A DNA stretch of 53,252 bases from Pseudomonas sp. LS-2. GTDB taxonomy: Bacteria; Pseudomonadota; Gammaproteobacteria; Pseudomonadales; Pseudomonadaceae. The notes under the pieces were generated by a model. That model did not search any database. It saw only the letters and a list, made by a program, of their open reading frames with translations, and was not told where the DNA came from. Made by a program: the position numbers and the translations under genes. Location of the stretch: positions 762,789 to 816,040 of the forward strand of contig NZ_QXTJ01000039.1 in the NCBI RefSeq assembly GCF_003605735.1. Reading direction: 5' to 3'. This document shows positions 16,117 through 25,369 of this stretch, one piece after another (position 1 is the stretch's first letter; each line of letters starts with the position of its first letter).

Positions 16117-16785
16117 ATGAAGAATGCAGAAACGCCGGTGATGAAAGTCGCATTGTTTGGTGCCATGAGCAGCTTTGGCAGCGCGTTGATGGCCGAGTTG
16201 CTGCGACGCCAACACGAGGTCATCGCAATACTCGATGATCTCAACGCGCTGGCGCCGCGGCCGGGTTTGCGTACCAAGGCGGGTAATCTTTTCAGCGCTG
16301 ATCGGGTCTGCGAAAGCATCGCCGGCTGTTCGGCGGTAATCTGCCTGCTTGACGCCAAGATCATCCCCGTCGGCCCCGAACGCAACCGAGCGCCCATAAA
16401 CCTGACCCCTGAAGAGCAACTGATCGCTGCGCAGACCGTCTTGACCTGCCTGACGCGCATGCAGATCAAGCGGCTGATTCTCGTCGCGGACATCCAACTG
16501 CTACAAGGCCAGCCGCTGGCCGATTATCAGGACCCGAATCTCGATCAATTCCAGGCATCTGCGTTGATCGTCGACTCATTGCGCAAGAGCGACGCCGACT
16601 GGACGTTGGTCAGTGCGCCACAGGGTGTTGCGGGTCTGACTATCGAGCATTTCAGCCAGACTGGCGGGACGGTCGAGCCAGGGCTTGAAATACCGCTTGA
16701 GGTTCTCGGGCGTGTCGCGGCAGGGATCGCCGATGAGCTCAAGCTGAATCAGCACGTGCGTCAGTACGTGAATTTCGTTGTTTGA
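16117..16785 (+). CDS. NAD(P)-binding Rossmann-fold protein, SDR/YwnB-like
   Basis: This 222-residue protein starts with a beta-strand and a glycine-containing loop (VALFGAMSSFGSALMAELL, residues 11-29), the Rossmann entry of atypical SDR/NAD(P)H-binding proteins (PF13460 type). The rest keeps alternating strands and helices, but no classical catalytic YxxxK is visible, so it may be a sensor or an atypical reductase. The function is unknown. An ATG at 16141 is an alternative start. Confidence 0.72.
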   Translation: MKNAETPVMKVALFGAMSSFGSALMAELLRRQHEVIAILDDLNALAPRPGLRTKAGNLFSADRVCESIAGCSAVICLLDAKIIPVGPERNRAPINLTPEEQLIAAQTVLTCLTRMQIKRLILVADIQLLQGQPLADYQDPNLDQFQASALIVDSLRKSDADWTLVSAPQGVAGLTIEHFSQTGGTVEPGLEIPLEVLGRVAAGIADELKLNQHVRQYVNFVV

Positions 16786-16830
16786 ACGCAGCCAAGCGTG
16801 AACGCCCCTATCTGCGTCGCCTTTGCCCCT

Positions 16831-17781
16831 CTACACAGCGATGGACGGCATCGGCTTGCCCACCAGTGAATCCCCGCTCAGCGCCTGTTCACTTTTTAAC
16901 CAATCGACAAAACGCTGCACGATCTGCACACGCCGTTTGCGCTGCGGCAGGACGATGTAATACCCATAAGCCGAGATCGCCGTGGCTTCGATCGGGCGGC
17001 ACAACAGGCCCTGCTCCAGCAAGTCATCCACCAGATGCCGCCAGCCGATCGCGACGCCTTGCCCTCCAATCGCCGCCTGAATCAGTAGCGTGTAGTTGTC
17101 GAATCGCAGCTGCCCTGGTGCAGGGGCCTGAGCGATGTTCAAGGCCCGGAACACGCCACCCCAGTCAAACCAGTTGGTGCTGGACTCACCGCGCAGGTGG
17201 AGCAGCGGGTACTCTTTCAGCGCTTCGGTCTTCAATGGCAGAGGGCGGTCGTCCAACAACTTCGGGCTGCACACCGGGAACACCTCCTCGCTGAACAGCC
17301 AATGGCTTTCACCCTGTTTGAAGCGTCCATCGCCAAACAGCACGGCCACGTCGATGTCCGCTCGCAACATGTTGTGACTGCGCTCGCTAGTCACCAGGCT
17401 GACGTCCACATCGGGGTTGTCCTTGTGGAAGCGGTGCAGACGCGGCATCAACCAATAGGCAGCAAAGGCAAAGTCGGTAGCGACCTGCAGCACCTCGTGC
17501 TGATGCTGTTCAGTGATCAGGCTCAACCCCGCATCCATCGACTGCAATCCGGTCTGCACATGATTGAAGAGAATCTCCCCGGCGTCGGTGAGTTCGATAC
17601 CTCGATAAATGCGATCAAACAGGCGCGTTGCCAGTTGTTCTTCTAACCTTTTGATTTGCTGGCTAATCGCCGGTTGGGTCGTGCCGAGCTCGACGGCTGC
17701 TGCGGTGAAGCTGCGCAGACGGGCGGCAGCTTCGAAACCGCGAAGCAGATCCAGCGACATGTTACCAAGGGCTTCAAACAT
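16831..17781 (-). CDS. LysR-type regulator of choline-sulfate use
   Basis: This 316-residue LysR protein has an N-terminal helix-turn-helix (RSFTAAAVELGTTQPAISQQIKRLEEQL near residues 23-50) and a C-terminal effector domain. It is divergent from betC, the standard position for the choline-sulfate utilisation regulator in pseudomonads, and so probably controls betC and the binding-protein gene. The start could be 17781 or 17760 (MSLDLLRGF); neither has a strong Shine-Dalgarno. The regulated target is inferred from position. Confidence 0.85.
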   Translation of the reverse strand: MFEALGNMSLDLLRGFEAAARLRSFTAAAVELGTTQPAISQQIKRLEEQLATRLFDRIYRGIELTDAGEILFNHVQTGLQSMDAGLSLITEQHQHEVLQVATDFAFAAYWLMPRLHRFHKDNPDVDVSLVTSERSHNMLRADIDVAVLFGDGRFKQGESHWLFSEEVFPVCSPKLLDDRPLPLKTEALKEYPLLHLRGESSTNWFDWGGVFRALNIAQAPAPGQLRFDNYTLLIQAAIGGQGVAIGWRHLVDDLLEQGLLCRPIEATAISAYGYYIVLPQRKRRVQIVQRFVDWLKSEQALSGDSLVGKPMPSIAV

Positions 17782-17895
17782 AAGCGTGGCTTATCCTAGG
17801 CATTGCGTTGTATGGGCTTTACCGCTGATCCCATGGGTCTCATTCTCTGGAGCAGCAATTTCGCATAAATATTCACTATGGAATGCCGCGAATAC

Positions 17896-19401
17896 ATGAA
17901 GCGCAAGAATATTCTTTTCATCATGGCCGATCAGATGGCCGCGCCGATGTTGCCGATTTACGCCTCATCTCCAATCAAGATGCCCAATTTGAGTCGCCTC
18001 GCCGCTGAAGGCGTGGTGTTCGACGCCGCTTATTGCAACAGCCCGCTGTGCGCACCCTCCCGTTTTACCTTGGTCAGCGGTCAGCTCCCGAGCAAGATTG
18101 GCGCCTACGACAACGCTGCTGATTTCCCTGCTGACGTCCCGACTTACGCCCATTACCTGCGCCGACTCGGCTATCGCACTGCGCTGTCGGGCAAGATGCA
18201 TTTCTGCGGGCCTGATCAATTGCACGGGTACGAAGAACGTCTGACCAGCGATATTTACCCCGCCGACTATGGCTGGGCGGTGAACTGGGACGAGGCCGAT
18301 GTCCGCCCGACGTGGTACCACAACATGTCATCGGTGCTGCAGGCCGGCCCGTGCGTACGCACCAACCAGCTGGACTTCGACGAAGAAGTGGTATTCAAGG
18401 CCCAGCAATATTTGTTCGATCACGTTCGAGAGGACGGCGACCAACCGTTCTGCCTGACGGTATCGATGACGCATCCGCACGACCCGTACACCATCCCCAA
18501 GGAGTACTGGAATCTCTACAACGATGACGAGATTCCAATGCCGCCTGCGCCACCCGCCCAGGCCGATCAGGACCCGCATTCCCAGCGACTGCTCAAGGTC
18601 TATGACCTCTGGGACAAGCCGCTGCCGGAACACAAGATACGAGATGCCCGCCGTGCTTACTTCGGCGCGTGCAGCTACATCGACGACAATGTCGGCAAGT
18701 TGCTCAAGACGCTGGAAGACACCGGCCTGGCCGACGACACCATCATCGTCTTCTCCGGCGATCACGGCGACATGCTCGGTGAGCGTGGCCTCTGGTACAA
18801 AATGCACTGGTTTGAAATGTCCGCCCGTGTACCGTTGCTGGTGTACGCTCCGGGTCAGTTCAAGGCAGGCCGCGTGAAGGCGGCTGTGTCCACCGCTGAC
18901 CTGTTGCCTACCTTCGTAGCGATGGCTGACGGCGAACTGGATGCCGGCATGCCGCTGGATGGTCGCTCGCTGCTGCCGCACCTGGAAGGCACTGGCGGTC
19001 ACGACGAGGTATTCGGCGAATACATGGCGGAGGGCACCAACAGCCCGCTGATGATGATTCGTCGCGGCGCTTATAAATTCATCTATTCGGAACAGGACCC
19101 ATGTCTGCTGTATGACGTGTACAACGATCCGAAAGAGCAGGAAGAGCTGAGCCATTCAGAGGCTCATCGCGACCTGTTCAATGCGTTCCTGGCTGAATCA
19201 AAGGCCAAATGGGACATTCCGGCGATACACCATCAGGTGCTCGCCAGCCAGCGTCGTCGGCGTTTCGTCGCCCAGTCGCTGGCCCTCGGCAAGCTGAAGA
19301 GTTGGGATCACCAGCCGCTGGTAGACGCCAGTCAGCAATACATGCGCAACCATATCGATCTAGACGATCTGGAGCGCAAGGCCCGTTATCCACAACCTTG
19401 A
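17896..19401 (+). CDS. betC: Choline-sulfatase
   Basis: This 501-residue cytoplasmic sulfatase hydrolyses choline-O-sulfate to choline and sulfate, feeding glycine betaine synthesis. The type I sulfatase signature CAPSR begins at Cys52, the residue converted to formylglycine, with Arg56 in place. Metal-ligand stretches MADQM (Asp12) and FSGDHGDMLGERG are visible. The C-terminal part is the extended BetC tail. I chose the ATG at 17896 (MKRKNILFIMADQ); another ATG at 17878 adds six residues. Its neighbours are the LysR regulator and a choline-binding protein 39 bases downstream, probably in one transcript. Confidence 0.95.
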   Translation: MKRKNILFIMADQMAAPMLPIYASSPIKMPNLSRLAAEGVVFDAAYCNSPLCAPSRFTLVSGQLPSKIGAYDNAADFPADVPTYAHYLRRLGYRTALSGKMHFCGPDQLHGYEERLTSDIYPADYGWAVNWDEADVRPTWYHNMSSVLQAGPCVRTNQLDFDEEVVFKAQQYLFDHVREDGDQPFCLTVSMTHPHDPYTIPKEYWNLYNDDEIPMPPAPPAQADQDPHSQRLLKVYDLWDKPLPEHKIRDARRAYFGACSYIDDNVGKLLKTLEDTGLADDTIIVFSGDHGDMLGERGLWYKMHWFEMSARVPLLVYAPGQFKAGRVKAAVSTADLLPTFVAMADGELDAGMPLDGRSLLPHLEGTGGHDEVFGEYMAEGTNSPLMMIRRGAYKFIYSEQDPCLLYDVYNDPKEQEELSHSEAHRDLFNAFLAESKAKWDIPAIHHQVLASQRRRRFVAQSLALGKLKSWDHQPLVDASQQYMRNHIDLDDLERKARYPQP

Positions 19402-19440
19402 ACCCTGCCAACACCTAGAAAACCAAAAAAGGGGCACACC

Positions 19441-20370
19441 ATGATGAAGTTGTTCGCAACGCTGGCGGTTGGGGTCATGAGCATGGGCGGCGTGGCGGCG
19501 TATGCCGCTGATGCCGCCAGCTGCAGTACGGTGAAGATGGCCGATCCAGGTTGGAGCGACATCGCTGCAACCAACGCCACGGCGGGCTTTTTGCTCGATG
19601 GCATGGGCTACAAGGCCAAGGTCGATACGCTGGCAGTGCCAATTGCCTATGGTGGTCTCAAAGACGGTCAAATGGACGTTTTTCTGGGCAACTGGATGCC
19701 TGCGCAGCAGGGCTTCTATGACAAGTTCATCGCCACCGGCGATGTCACGCAATACGCGAAGAACCTGGAAGGCACCGAGTTCACCCTCGCCGTGCCGGAC
19801 TACGTTTACGACGCGGGTGTGCATAACTTCGCCGACCTGAACAAGTTCGCCGACAAGTTCCACAAGAAGGTCTACGGGATCGGCTCGGGGGCTCCGGCCA
19901 ACGCGTCGATTCAGGAGATCATCAAGAAGAACGAGTTCGACCTGGGTGACTGGAAGCTGGTCGAGTCGAGTGAGCAGGCCATGCTGGCCGAAGTACAGCG
20001 CAACGTGAAGAAGAAGGAGTTCGTGGTCTTTCTGGGCTGGACTCCGCACCCGATGAACGTGCAGATCAAGGGCATGCACTACCTCAAGGGCGGCGAGAAA
20101 TACTTCGGTGACACCGGCAGCGTCTACACCGTGACCCGCAAGGGTTACGCCGACGCCTGCCCGAACGTGGCCAAGCTGTTCTCCAACCTGACGTTCACTC
20201 AGGACATGGAAAACACCATCATGAAAAACGTAGTGGACAACAAGATCAGCAACACCGAGGCCGTAAAAGCCTGGCTCAAGGAAAACCCTGCAGTGCTCGA
20301 GAAGTGGTTGAGTGGTGTTAAAACCATCGACGACAAAGATGCGTTGCCAGCGGTGAAGGCCAAGTTGTAA
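19441..20370 (+). CDS. choX: Choline ABC transporter substrate-binding protein
   Basis: This 309-residue periplasmic protein has a signal peptide (cleaved after about residue 23, VAAYAAD) and the OpuAC/ChoX fold: VKMADPGWSDIAATNA, GLKDGQMDVFLGNWMPAQQ and VVFLGWTPHPMN, whose tryptophans form the aromatic cage for a quaternary amine. It should deliver choline, possibly choline sulfate or betaine, to an ABC permease. No permease or ATPase genes lie beside it, so it must partner with one encoded elsewhere. An AGGGG site precedes the ATG. A REPIN ends the unit. Confidence 0.92.
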   Translation: MMKLFATLAVGVMSMGGVAAYAADAASCSTVKMADPGWSDIAATNATAGFLLDGMGYKAKVDTLAVPIAYGGLKDGQMDVFLGNWMPAQQGFYDKFIATGDVTQYAKNLEGTEFTLAVPDYVYDAGVHNFADLNKFADKFHKKVYGIGSGAPANASIQEIIKKNEFDLGDWKLVESSEQAMLAEVQRNVKKKEFVVFLGWTPHPMNVQIKGMHYLKGGEKYFGDTGSVYTVTRKGYADACPNVAKLFSNLTFTQDMENTIMKNVVDNKISNTEAVKAWLKENPAVLEKWLSGVKTIDDKDALPAVKAKL

Positions 20371-20395
20371 ACCGATCCCAACGCCGCGCCTGAAC

Positions 20396-20465
20396 CTGTA
20401 GCAGTCCGGCTTGCCGGCGGTGACCTCCCTGAGATCGCCACCGCCGGCAAGCCGGACTGCTACAG
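20396..20465. repeat. Perfect REPIN (GTAGCAGTCCGGC family)
   Basis: Two arms of 27 bases, beginning CTGTAGCAGTCCGGC and ending GCCGGACTGCTACAG, are exact reverse complements around a 16-base spacer. It lies between the convergent choX and aroE genes and could terminate both. Confidence 0.93.
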
Positions 20466-20466
20466 A

Positions 20467-21294
20467 TCACCCCTCAGCCATCAACCGCCGTAGCTGCGCC
20501 AGCACCGGCGCCGAATCCGGGCGCACACCGCGCCATAGCAAGAACGCCTCGGCGGCTTGTTCCACCAGCATCCCCAGACCATCCACCGCCTGACCCGCCT
20601 TGTGTTCTGTGGCCCAGCGACAGAACGCGGTCGGCTCCTTGGCGTACATCATGTCGTAGCAGAAGGTTTCACCTGGCTGGATCAGGCTCGGCGCAATCGG
20701 CGGCAGCTCGCCGGACAGACTCGCCGACGTCGCGTTAATGATGATATCCACCGGCTCTTCCAGCCAGTCATAACCGGCAGGCAGAACCGGCCCCAGCTCA
20801 GCGAATTCCTGCGCCAGTCGCTCAGCTTTCTCGACGGTACGATTGGCGACGACAAGCACATACGGCTCCTCGGCGAGCAACGGCTCCAAGGCCCCGCGCA
20901 CCGCGCCGCCAGCCCCCAGCAACAAGATGCGTTTGTCCTTGAGGGTCACGCCGTGATTGACCTGCAGATCACGCACCAGACCCGCTCCATCGGTGTTGTC
21001 GCCCAGCAAACTACCGTCAGCCCGCTTCGCCAACGTATTGACTGCGCCGGCGCGACGTCCGCGTTCGGTCAGTTGGTCGGCCAGACGATAAGCCTCTTCC
21101 TTGAACGGCACGGTAACGTTGGCGCCACGACCGGTTTCAAAGAACTGTCTGGCGAACGCAGTAAAGTCGTCGAGCGGCGCCAGTGCCGTCTGGTAATCCA
21201 GTGATTGGCCTGTCTGCTCGGCAAACAGGCGATGGATCAACGGTGACTTGCTGTGCGCGATGGGATTGCCGAAGACCACGTAGTGATCGGTCAT
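20467..21294 (-). CDS. aroE: Shikimate dehydrogenase
   Basis: This 275-residue enzyme reduces 3-dehydroshikimate with NADPH in aromatic amino-acid synthesis. Visible motifs are the shikimate-binding NPIAHSKSPLIH near residue 10, the catalytic Lys in NVTVPFKEEAY near residue 65, NTDGAGL near residue 100, and the NADP-binding LLLGAGGAVRG near residue 126. Its ATG overlaps the hemF stop by one base (TAATG), so the pair is coupled. Confidence 0.96.
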   Translation of the reverse strand: MTDHYVVFGNPIAHSKSPLIHRLFAEQTGQSLDYQTALAPLDDFTAFARQFFETGRGANVTVPFKEEAYRLADQLTERGRRAGAVNTLAKRADGSLLGDNTDGAGLVRDLQVNHGVTLKDKRILLLGAGGAVRGALEPLLAEEPYVLVVANRTVEKAERLAQEFAELGPVLPAGYDWLEEPVDIIINATSASLSGELPPIAPSLIQPGETFCYDMMYAKEPTAFCRWATEHKAGQAVDGLGMLVEQAAEAFLLWRGVRPDSAPVLAQLRRLMAEG

Positions 21295-22214
21295 TATTTC
21301 CGTTCCTCAGCGAGCCAGTCGCGATCCCGCAAAAAGTACTCGGTCAGGCGCGCTTCCTCGCTGCCCGGCGCGGCTTTCCAGTCATAGCCCCAACGCACTT
21401 GCGGCGGCAGTGACATGAGGATCGATTCGGTACGACCACCGGACTGCAGCCCGAATAGCGTGCCCCGGTCATAGACCAGGTTGAACTCCACGTAACGACC
21501 ACGACGGTATTCCTGGAACTCGCGTTGCTGCGGCGTGTAGGGCGTGGCTTTGCGGCGCTTCACGATCGGCAGATAGGCGTCGACGAAGGCATTACCGATG
21601 GCGCGCAGGAAGGCAAAACTGGTGTCGAAATCCCACTCGTTCAAATCGTCGAAGAACAGACCGCCCACGCCCCGCGGCTCGTCGCGGTGCTTGATGTGAA
21701 AATAGCGATCGCACCAGGCTTTGTAACGCGGGTAGACGTCGGCCCCGAACGGAGCGCAGGCCTGCTCGGCGACTCGATGCCAGTGCACACAGTCTTCTTC
21801 GACGCCGTAGTAAGGCGTCAGATCGAAGCCGCCGCCGAACCACCAGACAGGCTCTTCACCTTCTTTTTCGGCAATGAAGAAACGCACGTTGGCGTGGGAG
21901 GTCGGAACATGTGGGTTATGCGGATGCATCACCAGCGACACACCGAGCGCCTCAAAGCCGCGACCGGCCAATTCCGGGCGGTGAGCGCTGGCCGAGGGCG
22001 GCAGACCCGCACCGAAGACATGGGAGAAGTTGACGCCGCCTTTTTCGATGACATCGCCGTTCTCGATCACGCGGGTCCGGCCGCCACCGCCGGCCGGGCG
22101 TTCCCAGGCGTCTTCGACGAAGCGGGCGCCGCCGTCTTCCTCTTCCAGAACGGCGCAGATCCGGTCTTGCAGATCAAGCAAGTAGGCTTTGACAGCATCG
22201 GTGCGAAAGGACAT
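21294..22214 (-). CDS. hemF: Oxygen-dependent coproporphyrinogen III oxidase
   Basis: This 306-residue enzyme decarboxylates coproporphyrinogen III to protoporphyrinogen IX in heme synthesis. Conserved segments include GGGGRTRVIENGDVIEKGGVNFSHVFG near residue 38, MHPHNPHVPTSHANVRFF near residue 95 and WWFGGGFDLTPYY near residue 125. The ATG at 22214 (MSFRTDAVKAYLLDL) has AAGGT seven bases upstream; the open frame further up has no family similarity. The 214-base gap to qor must hold divergent promoters; I saw no Anr box. Confidence 0.96.
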   Translation of the reverse strand: MSFRTDAVKAYLLDLQDRICAVLEEEDGGARFVEDAWERPAGGGGRTRVIENGDVIEKGGVNFSHVFGAGLPPSASAHRPELAGRGFEALGVSLVMHPHNPHVPTSHANVRFFIAEKEGEEPVWWFGGGFDLTPYYGVEEDCVHWHRVAEQACAPFGADVYPRYKAWCDRYFHIKHRDEPRGVGGLFFDDLNEWDFDTSFAFLRAIGNAFVDAYLPIVKRRKATPYTPQQREFQEYRRGRYVEFNLVYDRGTLFGLQSGGRTESILMSLPPQVRWGYDWKAAPGSEEARLTEYFLRDRDWLAEERK

Positions 22215-22428
22215 GACAGTACCTTGAATAAGGTGAAACGGTATTTTCGAGCGTCGACTTCGATGGCGCTTACACGGGAGCAAGACCGCCATAGCCCCAA
22301 ATGAAGGCCCGAAATTGGCGCGTAGCATATCACCGGCGCGATCGGTGCCGCAGTTGACGAAGACCCAACGAAGGAGTCCGATAGAGCCCTTTCGTACATC
22401 AAGTTTCGATCCATGACGGAGAAAGCAA

Positions 22429-23406
22429 ATGGCAAAGCGTATCCAGTTCCGCACCCACGGCGGCCCTGAAGTTCTCGAATACGTTGACTTCGAACCGGCC
22501 GCTCCGGGTCCGAAAGAAGTGCTCGTGCGCAACAAAGCGATTGGCGTCAACTTCATCGAAACCTATTTCCGCACTGGCCTGTACCCGGTCGCCGCGATGC
22601 CGTCGGGTCTGGGCAATGAAGGGGCAGGCGTGGTCGAAGCCGTCGGTGCCGAGGTGACGCACGTCAAGGTCGGCGATCGCGTGGGCTACGGCACGGGCCC
22701 GCTGGGCAGTTATGCGGATCTGCACCTCACGCCAGTTGCGAACGTGGTCAAGCTCCCGGACGAGATCAGCTTCGAACAGGCTGCCGCGATCATGCTCAAG
22801 GGTCTGACCGTGCAATACCTGTTTCGCCAGACGTACGAAATTCGTCCAGAAGAAACCATTCTGTTTCACGCCGCAGCCGGGGGCGTGGGCTCTATCGCCT
22901 GTCAGTGGGCCAGCGCCATGGGCGTGAAGCTGATCGGCACTGTCAGTTCGCCGGAAAAAGCCGCCCACGCCAAGGCCAACGGTGCATGGGAAGTGATCGA
23001 CTACAGCAAAGAAGATGTGGTCAAGCGTGTCAGCGAGCTGACTGACGGCAAGAAAGTCCCGGTAGTCTATGACGGCGTCGGCAAGGACACTTGGGAGACT
23101 TCGCTGGACTGTCTGGAGTTGCGCGGCTTGCTGGTCAGTTTCGGCAATGCCTCGGGTCCTGTGGCAGGTGTGAATCTGGGAATTCTGGCGCAGAAGGGCT
23201 CGTTGTACGTCACCCGCCCCACGCTGGGCTCCTACGCCAACAGCCCGGAAACCCTGCAAGCCATGGCCGACGAGGTGTTCGACATGGTGATTACCGGCAA
23301 GGTGAAGGTAGATGAGCTGAAGAAATTCAGCCTGAAGGATGCTGCGAAGGCGCATACCGAACTGTCGGCACGACGCACGACGGGATCGATCATTCTGGTG
23401 CCGTGA
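22429..23406 (+). CDS. qor: NADPH:quinone oxidoreductase
   Basis: This 325-residue zinc-free medium-chain dehydrogenase has the N-terminal GroES-like domain (NFIETYFRTGLYP, GNEGAGVVEAVG) and a Rossmann domain with AAAGGVGSIACQWA near residue 148. It reduces quinones with NADPH. The length is that of E. coli Qor (327). GGAG precedes the ATG. It is divergent from hemF, the order I recall from PAO1. Confidence 0.94.
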   Translation: MAKRIQFRTHGGPEVLEYVDFEPAAPGPKEVLVRNKAIGVNFIETYFRTGLYPVAAMPSGLGNEGAGVVEAVGAEVTHVKVGDRVGYGTGPLGSYADLHLTPVANVVKLPDEISFEQAAAIMLKGLTVQYLFRQTYEIRPEETILFHAAAGGVGSIACQWASAMGVKLIGTVSSPEKAAHAKANGAWEVIDYSKEDVVKRVSELTDGKKVPVVYDGVGKDTWETSLDCLELRGLLVSFGNASGPVAGVNLGILAQKGSLYVTRPTLGSYANSPETLQAMADEVFDMVITGKVKVDELKKFSLKDAAKAHTELSARRTTGSIILVP

Positions 23407-23428
23407 TGACGGTCACTGGCTCGTGAGT

Positions 23429-23519
23429 GTGCAGGAGCGCGCTTGCCCGCGAAGGCGTTGTGTCAGTCGATGCACATTCTTCTGACTGACCGCCATCGCC
23501 GGCAAGCGGGACTGCTACC
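23429..23519. repeat. Chimeric REPIN-like element
   Basis: The left arm GCAGGAGCGCGCTTGCCCGC belongs to the GTAGGAG family, whereas the right arm GCCGGCAAGCGGGACTGCTAC follows the GTAGCAGTCCGGC family. The two arms pair only in the GCTTGCC/GGCAAGC core. It lies between the convergent qor and tsaC genes. Confidence 0.65.
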
Positions 23520-23535
23520 GGCTGTCCAATCACTC

Positions 23536-24093
23536 TCAGCCGGCGCGCACTACTTCGGCAGTCACCAGATCCCGAATCACACTCGGATTCCGACGCCCCC
23601 CCAGCGCGCCGCCGAGCACCATGTCTAGCTGGTCATGGAAATATTGCTCGACGCGCAACCGTGAACGAGCGGCAGGTCGCCCGGTGGGGTTGGCCGAGGT
23701 CGACACCAGCGGACCGGTCAACGCGCAAAGTTCGCGTACCTGCGGATGATCGCTGACACGCAACGCCACCGTATCGCGTCCCCCGGTGATCCAGTCTGGC
23801 AGCAGGCCCTGATGGGGCACCAGCCAGGTGTTCGGCCCAGGCCAGGTGCTGGCCATGCGGTCGATCCACAGCTCAGGGAAATCCTCGAACAGGAAGTCGA
23901 ATTGACGGATGTTGTCGGCAATCAGGATCAGGCCCTTTTCAACAGGCCGCGCCTTGATCGCCAGCAAACGGTACACCGCCTCGACATCCCAGGGGTCGCA
24001 CCCCAGACCCCAGACCGCTTCGGTTGGATAGGCAATCACCGCCCCGGCCCGAATCTCTCGTGCGGCTTGTTGCACACGCCAACTGCTGACCAT
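23536..24093 (-). CDS. tsaC: Threonylcarbamoyl-AMP synthase
   Basis: This 185-residue YrdC-domain protein makes threonylcarbamoyl-AMP from threonine, bicarbonate and ATP for the t6A37 modification of ANN-decoding tRNAs. The domain is visible as GAVIAYPTEAVWGLGCDP near residue 17, ALRVSDHPQVRELC near residue 120 and LVSTSANPTGRPAARS near residue 137. It is the short TsaC type without the Sua5 extension. It follows dprA by 39 bases on the same strand, as is common near dprA and def. Confidence 0.94.
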   Translation of the reverse strand: MVSSWRVQQAAREIRAGAVIAYPTEAVWGLGCDPWDVEAVYRLLAIKARPVEKGLILIADNIRQFDFLFEDFPELWIDRMASTWPGPNTWLVPHQGLLPDWITGGRDTVALRVSDHPQVRELCALTGPLVSTSANPTGRPAARSRLRVEQYFHDQLDMVLGGALGGRRNPSVIRDLVTAEVVRAG

Positions 24094-24132
24094 CGCTCAC
24101 TCTCCGAATTAACGCTGGACGGCAGTTTAACC

Positions 24133-25245
24133 TCAGGGCGCCCGAGCAAACCATCGCCCGGCTTCACAGGCCACGCTGTTGTCGAGTTCCAGCTCGGTCA
24201 GCGCGGCCAGCACCTTTGGCAACGGCCACCCGCTGTTGAGTGCCAACGCTTCGCTGGTCTGCGGAGCCGCATGCAACAGTGCCAGCAAAGGGTGATCGGA
24301 CCTCGGAGCGCTTTGCACTGAATCAGTGTCTGGCGGCAGATTCTTCCAGCCCTGAAGCCCTTCGAGAATATGATCGATCGTCTCGACCAGAACCGCGCCT
24401 TCACGAATCAGTTGGTGGCAACCGCGCGCACCGGGATGATGAATCGAGCCGGGAATGGCGTACACCTCGCGGCCTTGCTCGGCCGCAAGGCGCGCGGTGA
24501 TCAACGAGCCACTGGCGACACTGGCCTCGACCACCAGGACGCCCAGCGATAACCCGCTGATGATCCGGTTGCGTCGTGGGAAGTTACTGGCGTGGGGACC
24601 TGCGTCCAGCGGCAGTTCGGAAATCACCGCGCCACCTTGAGCCACCATACGCGCTGCAAGTTGACGGTGCCGCTGTGGATAAAGTTTTTCGATACCGGTA
24701 CCGAGCACTCCGATCGTGGCCCCATTTGCATCGAGAGCGCCCTGATGCGCGGCACCATCGATCCCTAATGCAAGGCCACTGGTCACGACAAAACCGGCGC
24801 CTGCAAGACTGCGGGCGAACGCGGTGGCGGTATCCAGACCGGGCCTGGAAGCGCGGCGACTGCCGACCATTCCAAGCTGTGGCCGCTCGAGCAACGAGCG
24901 GTTTCCGGCGATGAAAAGTAGCGGGGGCGGGTCGGGGATTTCCGCCAAAAGCGCAGGGTAGTCAGGGTCGTCCCACATCAGTAAATGCTGGCCCGGATGC
25001 TCTAGCCAGCCCAATGCAGCGCTTGCGCCATCTCGCACGCCGGGGTCTCGTCGCGCATCGGCACTGGCGGCGGGAAGTCGCAACGAGCGCCAGGCAGAGG
25101 CGGGAGCGCTGAGTGCGGCAGAGGCACTGCCGAAGGCGTCGATGAGGGTTTGAAAACGCTTGGGACCAATCTCGGGCAATCGATGAAGACGCAGACGCGC
25201 CTCCAGCTCGGCAGGTGACTGCCCGATTTTTTCGAACAACGGCAT
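24133..25245 (-). CDS. dprA: DNA-processing protein DprA
   Basis: This 370-residue protein loads RecA onto incoming single-stranded DNA during transformation. The Rossmann-like core carries GMVGSRRASRPGLDTA near residue 128, VVTSGLALGIDGAAHQGAL near residue 155, SNFPRRNRIISGLS near residue 222 and VYAIPGSIHHPGARGCHQLI near residue 262. The C-terminal winged-helix (DML1-like) domain follows. An exact DnaA-box sequence lies inside it (24674) and another 45 bases upstream of its start (25291). Confidence 0.94.
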   Translation of the reverse strand: MPLFEKIGQSPAELEARLRLHRLPEIGPKRFQTLIDAFGSASAALSAPASAWRSLRLPAASADARRDPGVRDGASAALGWLEHPGQHLLMWDDPDYPALLAEIPDPPPLLFIAGNRSLLERPQLGMVGSRRASRPGLDTATAFARSLAGAGFVVTSGLALGIDGAAHQGALDANGATIGVLGTGIEKLYPQRHRQLAARMVAQGGAVISELPLDAGPHASNFPRRNRIISGLSLGVLVVEASVASGSLITARLAAEQGREVYAIPGSIHHPGARGCHQLIREGAVLVETIDHILEGLQGWKNLPPDTDSVQSAPRSDHPLLALLHAAPQTSEALALNSGWPLPKVLAALTELELDNSVACEAGRWFARAP

Positions 25246-25290
25246 AAGATCTTCCCTGATCCCCGGCCCACTTCAAGCAGTGGGCAAACC

Positions 25291-25299
25291 TGTGGATAA
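25291..25299 (-). other. DnaA-box consensus upstream of dprA
   Basis: TGTGGATAA is the exact reverse complement of TTATCCACA and lies in the 124-base gap between dprA and the LysM gene, followed by an AT-rich stretch with GTTAAC. Nothing else is recognisable in the gap. Confidence 0.5.
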
Positions 25300-25369
25300 C
25301 TCTGTTAACAACAATTTGATAAGTGAAGCATGCCGGTGGAAAAAAGTGTGTTGGAGCTGATACATAGCA

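Noticed and set aside
22215..22428. Search for an Anr box in the hemF-qor gap
   Set aside because: No TTGAT-N4-ATCAA match was found.
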